NCBI RefSeq assembly: GCF_003382565.3
Contig: NZ_CP086253.1
Location: 1,054,001 to 1,118,000, forward strand
DNA: 64,000 bases
Reading direction: 5' to 3'
From: Pectobacterium aquaticum
GTDB lineage: Bacteria; Pseudomonadota; Gammaproteobacteria; Enterobacterales; Enterobacteriaceae
Positions 34,004 through 43,221 of this stretch are shown here, one piece after another. Both the position numbers and the translations under genes were made by a program. The notes under the pieces are model-generated. The model was not told where the DNA came from. It did not search any database and saw only the letters and a list, made by a program, of their open reading frames with translations. Positions within the stretch are counted from its first letter, which is position 1, and each line of letters begins with the position of its first letter.

Positions 34004-35770
34004 ATGTCACTGGAACATTTTTTCAGGGATGAGCTGACCTACTTGCGCCTGCAAGGGCGTGAATTCGCCAAGGCGCACCCTGAGCTTACCCGATTTTTGT
34101 CAGAACAAACCACGGATCCAGACGTCGAGCGTTTGCTGGAAGGGTTCGCCTTTTTGACAGGGAGCCTGCGGGCGAAGATCGAGGATGAATTTCCGGAACT
34201 GACACACGGTCTGCTGGGCATGCTGTGGCCTAATTACCTGCGCCCCGTACCGAGCATGACGATTATGCAGTTTTCGGTACTCCCCGGCGCGATTGCCCAA
34301 CCCGCGTTTGTTGAGCGCGGCTGTGAGCTTGATAGCCTGCCGATTGATGATGTGGTTTGCCATTTTCAGACCTGTCACGATGCCTGGATTTATCCGGCGG
34401 ATATCCGTGAAATCAAGGTACAGAGCGGCAACGATCTTTCCACCATTACGCTGGACGTTGGGCTGCATGGCCCGCTATCGCTAAGCGACCTGCAACTCGA
34501 CAAACTGCGCTTTTATCTGGGCGGTGATACTTATACAGCCTACGAGCTCTATTTCTGGATCGCCAGTCAGCTGTCGCACATTGAGCTGGAAATCGATGGT
34601 CAGCGCTTCCGTCAGGAAGCCAGCGTGCTGAAGACGGTCGGCTTTGAGCGGGAAGATGCACTATTGCCGTATCCCGGTAACGTTTATTCGGGCTACCGCA
34701 TCTTGCAGGAATACTTCTGCTTTCCTGAAAGTTTTCTCTTTTTCCAACTCGCGGGCGCGGTATGGCCTGATCTCCCGCTGACGGTAACGGAATTCCGTCT
34801 GCATTTTTGCTTTGACCGCCCGCTGCCGGCGGAACTGAAGATCCGTCCTGATTCGTTCATGCTCAACTGCGTGCCGGCAATCAATCTCTTCCAGCATGAT
34901 AGCGAACCGATCAATCTCAGCGGACGCCAGACGGATTACCCGCTGAAAGCCAGCTACCGCAACGCCGATAGCTTTGAAATCTTCTCTGTGGACAAGGTTG
35001 AAGGCTGGGTTGAAGGGAATTCAGGCCGTGCTCGGGGGATTCCACGTACCTATCAGCCTTTTGAGAGTTTTCAGCACCAAATCGAACGTGCCAAAGGACG
35101 GCTCGCGCTCTATTACCGTATTCGGGTAAGAGAAGCGGTGAACGGCAACGGGTTTGATCACATGCTCTCTTTTGTCCGTGGCGATGAGCAGGAAGTGATT
35201 GATTTGGATGAATCCATCTCGGTGACCCTGACCTGTACCAACCGATCGCGTGCGGCGAAACTGCCCGTTGGGTCGATCTGCGTACCCACCGGCAATTCAC
35301 CGTCTTTCGCGACGTTTCGCAATCTGGTGCGGCCGACGCGACCGCTGCGGCCTGCGATGGATGGCAGCCTGCACTGGACGCTGATCTCCAACCTGTCGCT
35401 GAACTATGTGTCGCTGCTGCGGCGCGATGCGCTGGTGCAGATCCTGCGTACTTATGATTTCCCGGCGCTGCACGACAAGCAGGCAGAACAAGCCTCGCGT
35501 AAGCGTCTGGCAGGGATCGAATCTATCGAAACCACCCCTATCGACCGTCTGGTTCAGGGGATGCCGGTTCGTGGCTTGAAATCCATCCTGTCAGTACGGC
35601 AATCCGCGTTTTCCAGTGAAGGAGAACTCTATCTGTTTAGCACGGTGCTGGCGCACTTCTTCTCGCTATACGCCAGCGTCAACGCCTTCCACCTGTTGGA
35701 AGTCGTCAACATCGATAACAAGGAGCGCTACCGATGGCCGGTACAGATAGGTCAACACTCAATGATGTGA
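34004..35770 (+). CDS. tssF: T6SS baseplate protein TssF
   Basis: TssF (ImpG/VasA) is the largest wedge subunit, binding TssG and TssE. The 588-residue protein begins with the hallmark MSLEHFFRDELTYLRLQGRE and FAKAHPELTRFL, and has FPELTHGLLGMLWPNYLRPV near residue 65. The C-terminal half includes FGTVLAHFFSLYAS-type sequence (LFSTVLAHFFSLYASVNAFH near 545). It overlaps tssG by 37 bases, which points to coupled synthesis of two proteins found in a fixed complex. Confidence 0.96.
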   Translation: MSLEHFFRDELTYLRLQGREFAKAHPELTRFLSEQTTDPDVERLLEGFAFLTGSLRAKIEDEFPELTHGLLGMLWPNYLRPVPSMTIMQFSVLPGAIAQPAFVERGCELDSLPIDDVVCHFQTCHDAWIYPADIREIKVQSGNDLSTITLDVGLHGPLSLSDLQLDKLRFYLGGDTYTAYELYFWIASQLSHIELEIDGQRFRQEASVLKTVGFEREDALLPYPGNVYSGYRILQEYFCFPESFLFFQLAGAVWPDLPLTVTEFRLHFCFDRPLPAELKIRPDSFMLNCVPAINLFQHDSEPINLSGRQTDYPLKASYRNADSFEIFSVDKVEGWVEGNSGRARGIPRTYQPFESFQHQIERAKGRLALYYRIRVREAVNGNGFDHMLSFVRGDEQEVIDLDESISVTLTCTNRSRAAKLPVGSICVPTGNSPSFATFRNLVRPTRPLRPAMDGSLHWTLISNLSLNYVSLLRRDALVQILRTYDFPALHDKQAEQASRKRLAGIESIETTPIDRLVQGMPVRGLKSILSVRQSAFSSEGELYLFSTVLAHFFSLYASVNAFHLLEVVNIDNKERYRWPVQIGQHSMM

Positions 35771-36732
35771 CGTTCCGTCAGGATGTCTCACGCTTTAATT
35801 TTTTCCAATTGGTGGAGTTGCTTAACCAGTTGGAAGGCGTGGATCTGGAACAAGAGCTGGATTTCCGACCTGAACAAGAACGCCTGCGCTTTCGCTCTAC
35901 GGCGTCCATCGGTTTTCATCCCAGCGATGTCTTGCAGGTGGGATGCGATGAAGATGGCCGTCAGGAGCTGGAAGTCGCGTTTCTTGGCCTGCACGGCAGC
36001 CAGTCACCGATGCCCGGTTATTACCTCGAAGAGCTGGCCTGGGAATACGCGCAGGGCGAACAGAAGCTGGGCGTGTTTCTCGACTTCTTTCACCACCGCT
36101 TACTCACGCTGCTGCACCGTGCATGGCGTAAATACCGTTATCACGTCCGCTTTCAGAATGAGGGTGAGGATGGATTCTCCCGCCTGATGTTTGCGCTCGT
36201 GGGGTTAGGGAATGACGCCGTACGTGACAGCCTGCCGGTTAACCGCGCCAAGATGCTGTCCTACGCTGGGGTGCTCGCCAGCCCCAGCCGTTCCCCGGAA
36301 GTGGTCGCGGGCTTGGTTATTCACTGTTTTGATCTGGATGACGTCGCCGTTCTGGCCTGGCAGCACCGTCGCGTGCCCATTCACGAAGGGCAGCAGAACC
36401 GTCTGGGCAAAGCAAACATGATGCTGGGCGGTGATTTTGTTATCGGTGACAAAGTGAATGACTGCGCCGGCAAGTTTTTGCTCAAGGTCGGCAATCTCAG
36501 CTTTAGCCGCTTTCTCAGCTTTTTGCCCAACGGTGAGCATTTTCAGCCGCTGGTGCGCTTTGTCTCTTTCATTCTTCGCGATCAGTTGGCCTGGGATCTG
36601 CGTCTGGGCTTTGCGGAAGGCGAAGCCAAGGGCTTAAGCCTGGGCAGTGAGCAAAGCAGCCGGTTGGGATGGAGCAGCTTTCTCGGGCAGCCGCCCGCGG
36701 ATCCCTATGTGACGATTTGTGTGCAGGAGTAA
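35734..36732 (+). CDS. tssG: T6SS baseplate protein TssG
   Basis: TssG (ImpH/VasB) forms with two TssF a baseplate wedge. The 332 residues have the family segments RFNFFQLVELLNQLEGV near residue 19, RFRSTASIGFHPSDV near 50, and LGLHGSQSPMPGYYLEEL near 83. The overlap with tssF lies in the start region. The stop is 2 bases before the GTG start of tagH. Confidence 0.95.
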   Translation: MAGTDRSTLNDVTFRQDVSRFNFFQLVELLNQLEGVDLEQELDFRPEQERLRFRSTASIGFHPSDVLQVGCDEDGRQELEVAFLGLHGSQSPMPGYYLEELAWEYAQGEQKLGVFLDFFHHRLLTLLHRAWRKYRYHVRFQNEGEDGFSRLMFALVGLGNDAVRDSLPVNRAKMLSYAGVLASPSRSPEVVAGLVIHCFDLDDVAVLAWQHRRVPIHEGQQNRLGKANMMLGGDFVIGDKVNDCAGKFLLKVGNLSFSRFLSFLPNGEHFQPLVRFVSFILRDQLAWDLRLGFAEGEAKGLSLGSEQSSRLGWSSFLGQPPADPYVTICVQE

Positions 36733-36734
36733 AT

Positions 36735-37955
36735 GTGAACGTAACCCATCCACTCACGTTGGTTGTGCTCAACAGTGAGCAGCTCGATATCAATTCTCAG
36801 GTGCAGCACCAGTTCGATCATCGTGGTGGCACGCTGGGCGCGTCGGAAAAAGACCAATGGCAACTGCGGGATCGGCTTGGCTCCGTGGTGCCGGAGCACG
36901 CCCGTATCGACATGACCGACGGCTATTTCAGCCTGTGCGATCTGAGCGGTCAGTCTTTTATTAACGGATCGCTGTCGCCGATTGGGCGCGATCGCAAAGT
37001 CATTTTGTCGCACGGCGATGAACTGGTGATTGGGCCTTTCCGACTGGGCGTTTATATCGGCGATCCCACCACGGAACAGGATATCGATCAGATATTAGGG
37101 CAGGGCACGGTCGATGTGCTGGGCGATTGGTTAACGGAAGATAAAAAAAAGCGCTCAACCGATCTGGCCGATCCCACGGTTGTGCTGAATGACCCGCTGT
37201 GGGCACTACAAAAAGAGCAGAGCCAGCCACTCTTGCCATCAGACAGTGAGACGGTCGGCGCATCGCTCACGACCTCTCTTTCTTCTTTTTCTTCTGCTGA
37301 GGACACCATGGATCAGAAATTTGTGGAATTACCGACCATCAACACACCGTACGCGGGAGAAGGGCTGGAGGGCTACAACGATGGCACGTCTCTGGCGCCG
37401 CTGATGCGCGGGCTGGGGCTGTCGCTTCAGCCGGGCGATGATGCACGATTGCGCGAAATGCTGGAAGAGATGGGGAAAAGCCTGCGCGCGATGGTGGAAG
37501 GCCTGCTGGCATTACAGACGGAACAGGCTGCAATGGCGGACACGCATTTACGCCCGATTGAAGATAACCCACTGCGTCTGGGGCTGGGCTATGCCGATAC
37601 GCTGTCGGTGCTGTTTGCCGAAGGGAAAAGCCCAGTGCACCTGTCTGCGCCCGCCGCCGTGGAAGAAGTGTTGAACAATGTGCGGGTGCATCACATCGCG
37701 AATCAGCAGGCGATTGCCGTGGCGTTGGAAAATATTCTTCAGGCCTTCTCGCCTGCCGCGCTGCTCAGCCGCTTTGAGCACTATCGCCGCAGTGGCGAAC
37801 CGCTGGCGGCCGATGACGGCTGGGCGTGGCAGATGTATCAGCACTACTACCGAGAATTAACGTCACCGCGCCAGCAGGGCTTCCAGAAACTGTTCCATCA
37901 GGTGTATGCACAGGCGTATGACCGTTCCGTGCGTCAACAGCAGGAGCAAAAATAA
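36735..37955 (+). CDS. tagH: FHA-domain protein TagH/ImpI type
   Basis: I chose the GTG at 36735, two bases after tssG, giving 406 residues beginning with NVTHPLTLVVLNSEQ; the frame upstream is the tail of tssG in another register. An FHA domain covers about residues 1-105, with GTLGASEKDQW, VVPEHARIDMTDGYF, SFINGS and HGDELVIGPFRLGVYI. A C-terminal type VI FHA domain (about 215-400) follows after a Ser-rich linker. FHA proteins bind phosphothreonine in kinase-controlled systems, but no PpkA or PppA gene is in this window, so control by phosphorylation is open. Confidence 0.9.
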   Translation: MNVTHPLTLVVLNSEQLDINSQVQHQFDHRGGTLGASEKDQWQLRDRLGSVVPEHARIDMTDGYFSLCDLSGQSFINGSLSPIGRDRKVILSHGDELVIGPFRLGVYIGDPTTEQDIDQILGQGTVDVLGDWLTEDKKKRSTDLADPTVVLNDPLWALQKEQSQPLLPSDSETVGASLTTSLSSFSSAEDTMDQKFVELPTINTPYAGEGLEGYNDGTSLAPLMRGLGLSLQPGDDARLREMLEEMGKSLRAMVEGLLALQTEQAAMADTHLRPIEDNPLRLGLGYADTLSVLFAEGKSPVHLSAPAAVEEVLNNVRVHHIANQQAIAVALENILQAFSPAALLSRFEHYRRSGEPLAADDGWAWQMYQHYYRELTSPRQQGFQKLFHQVYAQAYDRSVRQQQEQK

Positions 37956-38476
37956 TGCTGCGGGCTCTGTGCTTATGTTCCCTGATGTTCCTGCTGTCGG
38001 GGTGTACCACGCTGGGCAAGATGGCGCAGGTGGCGGCGAATCCCGACATTCAGGTAGGCAATAATAATCATCAGCCTTCTACCGTGGGGTTTAGCCTGCT
38101 GGCGGAACCGGACGTTAACCCGAACGACAGCGGTGAAGCCGCGCCTATCGAATTCCAACTGGTTCTGTTGGCGGAAGATTCGCGTCTGTTAGCTACCGAT
38201 TACGACCAGATCACGACGGATATCGAAAAGGCGTTAACCAAAAATTACCTCAGCCATCAGGACTACACGCTGTTGCCGGGGCAGTTCAAATACCTGCCGC
38301 CCGAAGCGCTGGATGAAAAGGTGCACTACCTCGGCGTGGTGGCGCGCTATGCGGACTCGGAAAGCGCCGAATGGCGCAAAGTCATCAAGCTAAAGAATAC
38401 CGGGCAGACGTATCAGATCCTCGTGCACCTGCGCAGGGATGAAGTCGAAATCAAAAAAGACCAAGAAGAAGAATAA
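37955..38476 (+). CDS. tssJ: T6SS outer-membrane lipoprotein TssJ
   Basis: TssJ anchors the membrane complex to the outer membrane. The 173-residue protein begins with a lipoprotein signal (MLRALCLCSLMFLLSGC, lipid Cys at residue 17). The family loop and strands are visible in VQLVLLAEDSRLLATDYDQI-type sequence near residue 70 and VHYLGVVARYADSES near 125. Its ATG overlaps the TAA of tagH by one base. It should partner with TssM, encoded further along. Confidence 0.95.
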   Translation: MLRALCLCSLMFLLSGCTTLGKMAQVAANPDIQVGNNNHQPSTVGFSLLAEPDVNPNDSGEAAPIEFQLVLLAEDSRLLATDYDQITTDIEKALTKNYLSHQDYTLLPGQFKYLPPEALDEKVHYLGVVARYADSESAEWRKVIKLKNTGQTYQILVHLRRDEVEIKKDQEEE

Positions 38477-38478
38477 CT

Positions 38479-39816
38479 ATGTCGAGTCGCAATCGCATTA
38501 TCTGGCGGGAAGGTCTGTTCATTAAACCGCAGCATTTTCAACAACAGCAACGACACACCGATTACGCACTGCACGCGCGTCTCAGCGCCCTCAGTGACTA
38601 TTTCTATGGCTTGCAGTCGCTGGCGATTAATGAGGAATACCTCAATTTTGGCCGCATCGCGCTGGTTAACGCCAGCGGTGTGATGCCTGACGGCACCGTG
38701 TTCAATATTCCGGGTGATGACGCTCTGCCGCTGCCGTTGGAGATTACCGACGTCGCGCTGGCAAACCAGAAAGTGTATCTGGCGTTGCCGCTGGCGGTGA
38801 ATGGCGTTAGTGAAGTCGGCCAACCGGGACAGGGGATCGCCAGCCGCCTGCAATCGCATCGGCATGATGTGCGCGATCTGCACAGCGACGGCGGCGACAT
38901 CGTTTCTCTGGAGGTCGGTAAAGTCAGCCTGCGCCTGATGCTCGATCGTGACGATCGCAGCGCCTATGCCTCGCTGGCGATTGCCAACATTCTGGATAAG
39001 CGCCCTGACGGCGGCTTGATTCTGGATCCTAACTTTATGCCGTGCAGCATCAGCGTCACCGCGATCCCCACTTTAAAACGCTTTCTGGGTGAATCCGCCG
39101 GTTTAGTGGCAGAGCGCGCACGCAGTCTGGCGCAGCGTATTGCCGCCCCGGGACAGCAGGGCGTCGCGGACGTGGCTGAATTCATGATGCTGCAATTGCT
39201 TAACCGCGCTCAGCCTAAATTGTCGCATCTGGCGCGTCTTGGCACGTTGCACCCCGAACGCCTGCACGAAACGCTGGTTGAACTGTGCGGTGAGCTGATG
39301 ACGTTTACCGATGAGTCGCGCCTGCCGCCGGAATTCCCCGCCTATCGCCACGAACACCAGCAAGCCAGCTTTGAGCCGCTGATGATGGCGCTGCGTCAGG
39401 CGCTGAGCACCGTGCTGTCGCCGCGTGCCGTCTCCATCCAACTGAAGAAACAGCCATACGGCGTGATGGTGGCAATGGTTGGCGATGCAGAATTGATGGC
39501 CAGCGCCGAGTTTGTACTGGCGGTGCGTGCGCGTATGCCGCAGGAGCATCTGCGTAAACAGCTGCTGCAACAAACGAAGATCGCCTCCAGCGAGAAGATC
39601 CGCGAACTGATTAGCCTGCAACTGCCGGGCATCCCGCTGCTGCCGTTGCCGGTGGCGCCGCGCCAACTGCCTTATCACGCGGGTTACAGCTATTTCCAAC
39701 TGGATAGACAAAGCCCTGCCTGGCAGATGCTGGTGTCCGGCAATACGTTGGCGTTCCACATTGCTGGCGAATTCCCAGAACTGGATATGCAGCTTTGGGC
39801 TATTCGTGGCCAGTAG
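38479..39816 (+). CDS. tssK: T6SS baseplate-membrane connector TssK
   Basis: TssK links the baseplate to the TssJLM complex and resembles phage receptor-binding proteins. The 445-residue protein starts with the highly typical IIWREGLFIKPQHFQQQQRH and YALHARLSALSDYFYGLQSL. The later part has PRQLPYHAGYSYFQLDRQSP and WQMLVSGNTLAFHIAGEFPE. Length and motifs are regular. It begins 2 bases after tssJ. Confidence 0.96.
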   Translation: MSSRNRIIWREGLFIKPQHFQQQQRHTDYALHARLSALSDYFYGLQSLAINEEYLNFGRIALVNASGVMPDGTVFNIPGDDALPLPLEITDVALANQKVYLALPLAVNGVSEVGQPGQGIASRLQSHRHDVRDLHSDGGDIVSLEVGKVSLRLMLDRDDRSAYASLAIANILDKRPDGGLILDPNFMPCSISVTAIPTLKRFLGESAGLVAERARSLAQRIAAPGQQGVADVAEFMMLQLLNRAQPKLSHLARLGTLHPERLHETLVELCGELMTFTDESRLPPEFPAYRHEHQQASFEPLMMALRQALSTVLSPRAVSIQLKKQPYGVMVAMVGDAELMASAEFVLAVRARMPQEHLRKQLLQQTKIASSEKIRELISLQLPGIPLLPLPVAPRQLPYHAGYSYFQLDRQSPAWQMLVSGNTLAFHIAGEFPELDMQLWAIRGQ

Positions 39817-39831
39817 TCAGGAGAGGAAGAG

Positions 39832-40608
39832 ATGAGCATCGAAGTGATTAAAAATGAGCAACTGGGCGATCTGCTTTTTGACCATGCCCGACAAATGGAT
39901 ATGGACTCCGACTACTGGTTCCGCCTGCGTGGACAAAGCATTAATCCGATGGTGGATGCGGTCACGCCGCTGTTGGGCATGGTGGAGCGGGTACGTCAGC
40001 TCTCGGCCTATGAGGGCGTAGAGGATCTGTACCAGCGTGTGGTGTCTGAAATTCAGGCTATCGAACAGGAATTACATTCTCATGGCTACGAAAACGGCGT
40101 GATTTTGTCGTTCCGCTACATCCTCTGCACCTTCATTGATGAAGCCGTGATGGGGCGGGAGTGGGGCGGTCAAAGCATGTGGTCGGCCCATTCTCTGCTG
40201 ACCCGTTTTCACAATGAAACCTGGGGTGGCGAAAAGGTGTTTGTCCTGCTGGAGAAGCTGCTGGATGACCCCACCCGCTATCGCGACATTCTGGAGTTTA
40301 TCTACCTCTGTCTCTGTCTGGGTTTTGAAGGGCGCTATCGGGTGATGACGCAGGGGCGTGAAGAACTGAACCGCGTTGTAAACAAGCTGCATGACACCCT
40401 ACGCCCAGAGCCTGCGAATTCGCCGACGGTTTTCCACCTGAATCTGGGGCAGCAAGCCTCGCGCTATCAGCTGCGCAGACAGGTGTCATTACGCACGCTG
40501 TTTGTCGGCGTGTGTGTGGTCTTGGTGGCCGCCTTCGGCCTGTACCGCTATCAGCTAACTCATCAAACCCAGGACGTACTGCGTCAGCTGGGAGAATTAT
40601 TACAATAA
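39832..40608 (+). CDS. tssL: T6SS inner-membrane protein TssL (DotU/IcmH)
   Basis: TssL is a tail-anchored inner-membrane protein of the JLM complex. The 258 residues include the hook-like cytoplasmic domain, with RYILCTFIDEAVMGREWGGQ near residue 90 and WSAHSLLTRFHNETWGGEKV, and one membrane span near residues 218-240 (SLRTLFVGVCVVLVAAFGLY). A short tail follows, so there is no peptidoglycan-binding OmpA domain. This is the short TssL type. Confidence 0.95.
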   Translation: MSIEVIKNEQLGDLLFDHARQMDMDSDYWFRLRGQSINPMVDAVTPLLGMVERVRQLSAYEGVEDLYQRVVSEIQAIEQELHSHGYENGVILSFRYILCTFIDEAVMGREWGGQSMWSAHSLLTRFHNETWGGEKVFVLLEKLLDDPTRYRDILEFIYLCLCLGFEGRYRVMTQGREELNRVVNKLHDTLRPEPANSPTVFHLNLGQQASRYQLRRQVSLRTLFVGVCVVLVAAFGLYRYQLTHQTQDVLRQLGELLQ

Positions 40609-40621
40609 CAGGAGCTACACC

Positions 40622-43219
40622 GTGATTCGAATTGAACTGCCGACACTGGTTGAACGACTCAACCCCGTGTGCCGTCATATGCTGGAAGAAGCGGCGGCAC
40701 TCTGTATTCAACATCAGGGCGCGGAAATCCGTATTGAGCATCTGTTGCTGAAAATGCTGGAAACGCCGCTGTGTGATGTGCGCCAGATCCTCAAGCGTGC
40801 GGGCGTGGATGCGGATGAGCTGTCTTCGCTACTGTTGCCTTCCTCCATGGATAAAGAATTTGACGCGGGCTATCCCTCATTCTCCCCTCTGCTGGTGGAG
40901 TGGTTACAGGATAGCTGGCTGCTGGCCTCGGCTGAATTTCAACACGTACGCCTGCGCAGCGGCATTTTGCTGCTGGTCTTGCTGCTGACGCCCAATCGCT
41001 ATGTGGCAGGCGCGGTATCCCGCCCGTTGGCGCAGATTAACCGTGAGCTTTTACGTCAGCAGTTTGATGAGTGGGTGAAGGATTCGGTGGAAACGGAGGT
41101 CGCGGTGCAATCCGCCACGGCCGAACAGGCTGCTGCGGCGAACACGCAACTCTCTCGCTATACCCAAAACGTGACGGAATCCGCCCGACAGGGGCAACTG
41201 GATCCGGTGCTGTGCCGCGACCATGAAATCGATCTGATGATCGACATTCTCTCCCGCCGTCGTAAAAACAACCCGATTGTGGTCGGGGAAGCGGGCGTCG
41301 GTAAAAGTGCGCTGATCGAAGGGCTGGCGCTGCGTATCGTGGCCGGTGCCGTGCCGGAAAGATTACGGGATGTGGAACTGCTCACGCTCGATCTGGGTGC
41401 GATGCAGGCCGGTGCCTCGGTTAAAGGTGAATTTGAGAAGCGCTTCAAGGGCGTGATGCAGGAAGTGAAGGATGCGCCGCGCCCTATCATTCTGTTTATC
41501 GATGAAGCGCATACGCTCATCGGGGCGGGCAATCAGGCCGGTGGGCTGGATGTTTCCAACCTGCTCAAGCCTGCACTGGCGCGCGGTGAACTGCGTACTA
41601 TCGCAGCCACGACCTGGAGTGAGTACAAAAAATACGTCGAGAAAGACGCTGCGCTTTCCCGTCGTTTCCAGCTCGTCAAAGTCGGTGAGCCAAACGCGGA
41701 AGAAGCCACGGTTATCCTGCGTGGGCTGCGCGGCATCTATGAAAAAGCACACGGCGTTCTGATTGATGAAGATGCGCTTCAGGCGGCTGCGAAGCTGTCG
41801 GCACGCTATATCTCGGGTCGCCAACTGCCCGATAAGGCCATCGACGTGCTGGATACTGCCAGCGCGCGCGTGGCCATTAACCTGACGACGCCACCGCGTG
41901 CGGTCAGCCAGCTACAAACCCGTCTGCATCAGCAGGAGATGGAAATCACCCAGCTTGAGCGTCAGGCGCGTATTGGTCTGGGCAATACCGAAGAACGCTT
42001 AGCCGAGCTGCGTGACGCCCGCGAAACCGGTGCGGTACAGCTGGCACAGCTGGAAGCAGATTGGCAGCAGCAGAAAACACAGGTTCAACGCGTGATTGAA
42101 CTGCGCACGGCTCTACTTGATGAAGAACAGTCTGTTGATTTTGATACGGTGTCGGCAGCAGCGGAACTGGCGGCCTGTGAACAGGCGCTGGAAGCGCTGC
42201 AACAGTCCTCCGTGCTGGTCTCTCCCCACGTTGATAAAACGCAAATTGCGGCCGTTATTGCCGAGTGGACGGGCGTGCCGCTGAACCGCATCTCACAGAG
42301 TGAAATGGATGTCGTCACGCGCCTGCCTGAATTCCTGGGGGATTTAATTAAAGGGCAGCAGTTGGCGATTGCTCAATTGCATAAACATCTGCTGACCGCG
42401 CGTGCGGATCTGCGTCGTCCGGGGCGTCCACTGGGGGCTTTCCTGCTGGTAGGGCCGAGCGGCGTGGGTAAAACGGAAACCGTGCTCCAGATTGCCGACC
42501 TGATGTTTGGCGGACGCAACTATCTCACCACCATCAATATGTCCGAGTATCAGGAAAAGCATACGGTTTCACGCCTGATCGGTTCGCCGCCGGGCTACGT
42601 CGGGTTTGGTGAAGGCGGCGTGTTGACCGAAGCCATCCGCCAGAAACCGTATTCCGTGGTGCTGCTGGATGAGGTGGAGAAAGCGCACCCGGATGTCCTG
42701 AACCTGTTCTATCAGGCGTTTGATAAAGGTGAACTTGCCGATGGTGAAGGCCGGGTGATCGACTGCCGCAACGTGGTGTTCTTCCTGACGTCCAACCTCG
42801 GGTTCCAGACGATTGTGAACTACGCCGAGCAGTCGGATGTGTTGCTGGATGCGCTTTACCCTGAACTGGCAGCCTTCTTCAAACCCGCGCTCTTGGCACG
42901 TATGGAAGTCATCCCTTACCTGCCGCTGGCGCATGACACCATGGTTGAGATCGTGCAGGGCAAACTGTCGCGTCTGGTGTCCCTGTTGCAACAGCGCTTT
43001 GGGGCGGAAGTCATCATTGAGAACGAAGTGCCGGAAGAGATTCTGCGGTTGGCAAACCGCAGCGAAAATGGCGCGCGTATGCTCGAATCGGTCATTGATG
43101 GCGCCTTGCTGCCACCGGTCTCGCTACAGCTGCTGCAACGCATGTCTGCGGGTGAACCTGTCAGCCGTATTCATTTCCGCGTCGAAGCCGGCCAGTTCCA
43201 GACTGAGGTTGAGGGCTGA
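40622..43219 (+). CDS. tssH: T6SS sheath-recycling ATPase ClpV (TssH)
   Basis: ClpV is a AAA+ unfoldase that disassembles contracted TssBC sheaths. The 865 residues show an N-terminal domain that binds TssC, then two ATPase modules: Walker A VVGEAGVGKSALIEG near residue 222 with Walker B IILFIDEAHTLIGAG, and Walker A LLVGPSGVGKTETVLQ near 610 with VVLLDEVEKAHPDV. The coiled-coil middle domain lies between (about 420-560). It begins 13 bases after tssL and ends 2 bases before vasH. Confidence 0.97.
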   Translation: MIRIELPTLVERLNPVCRHMLEEAAALCIQHQGAEIRIEHLLLKMLETPLCDVRQILKRAGVDADELSSLLLPSSMDKEFDAGYPSFSPLLVEWLQDSWLLASAEFQHVRLRSGILLLVLLLTPNRYVAGAVSRPLAQINRELLRQQFDEWVKDSVETEVAVQSATAEQAAAANTQLSRYTQNVTESARQGQLDPVLCRDHEIDLMIDILSRRRKNNPIVVGEAGVGKSALIEGLALRIVAGAVPERLRDVELLTLDLGAMQAGASVKGEFEKRFKGVMQEVKDAPRPIILFIDEAHTLIGAGNQAGGLDVSNLLKPALARGELRTIAATTWSEYKKYVEKDAALSRRFQLVKVGEPNAEEATVILRGLRGIYEKAHGVLIDEDALQAAAKLSARYISGRQLPDKAIDVLDTASARVAINLTTPPRAVSQLQTRLHQQEMEITQLERQARIGLGNTEERLAELRDARETGAVQLAQLEADWQQQKTQVQRVIELRTALLDEEQSVDFDTVSAAAELAACEQALEALQQSSVLVSPHVDKTQIAAVIAEWTGVPLNRISQSEMDVVTRLPEFLGDLIKGQQLAIAQLHKHLLTARADLRRPGRPLGAFLLVGPSGVGKTETVLQIADLMFGGRNYLTTINMSEYQEKHTVSRLIGSPPGYVGFGEGGVLTEAIRQKPYSVVLLDEVEKAHPDVLNLFYQAFDKGELADGEGRVIDCRNVVFFLTSNLGFQTIVNYAEQSDVLLDALYPELAAFFKPALLARMEVIPYLPLAHDTMVEIVQGKLSRLVSLLQQRFGAEVIIENEVPEEILRLANRSENGARMLESVIDGALLPPVSLQLLQRMSAGEPVSRIHFRVEAGQFQTEVEG

Positions 43220-43221
43220 GT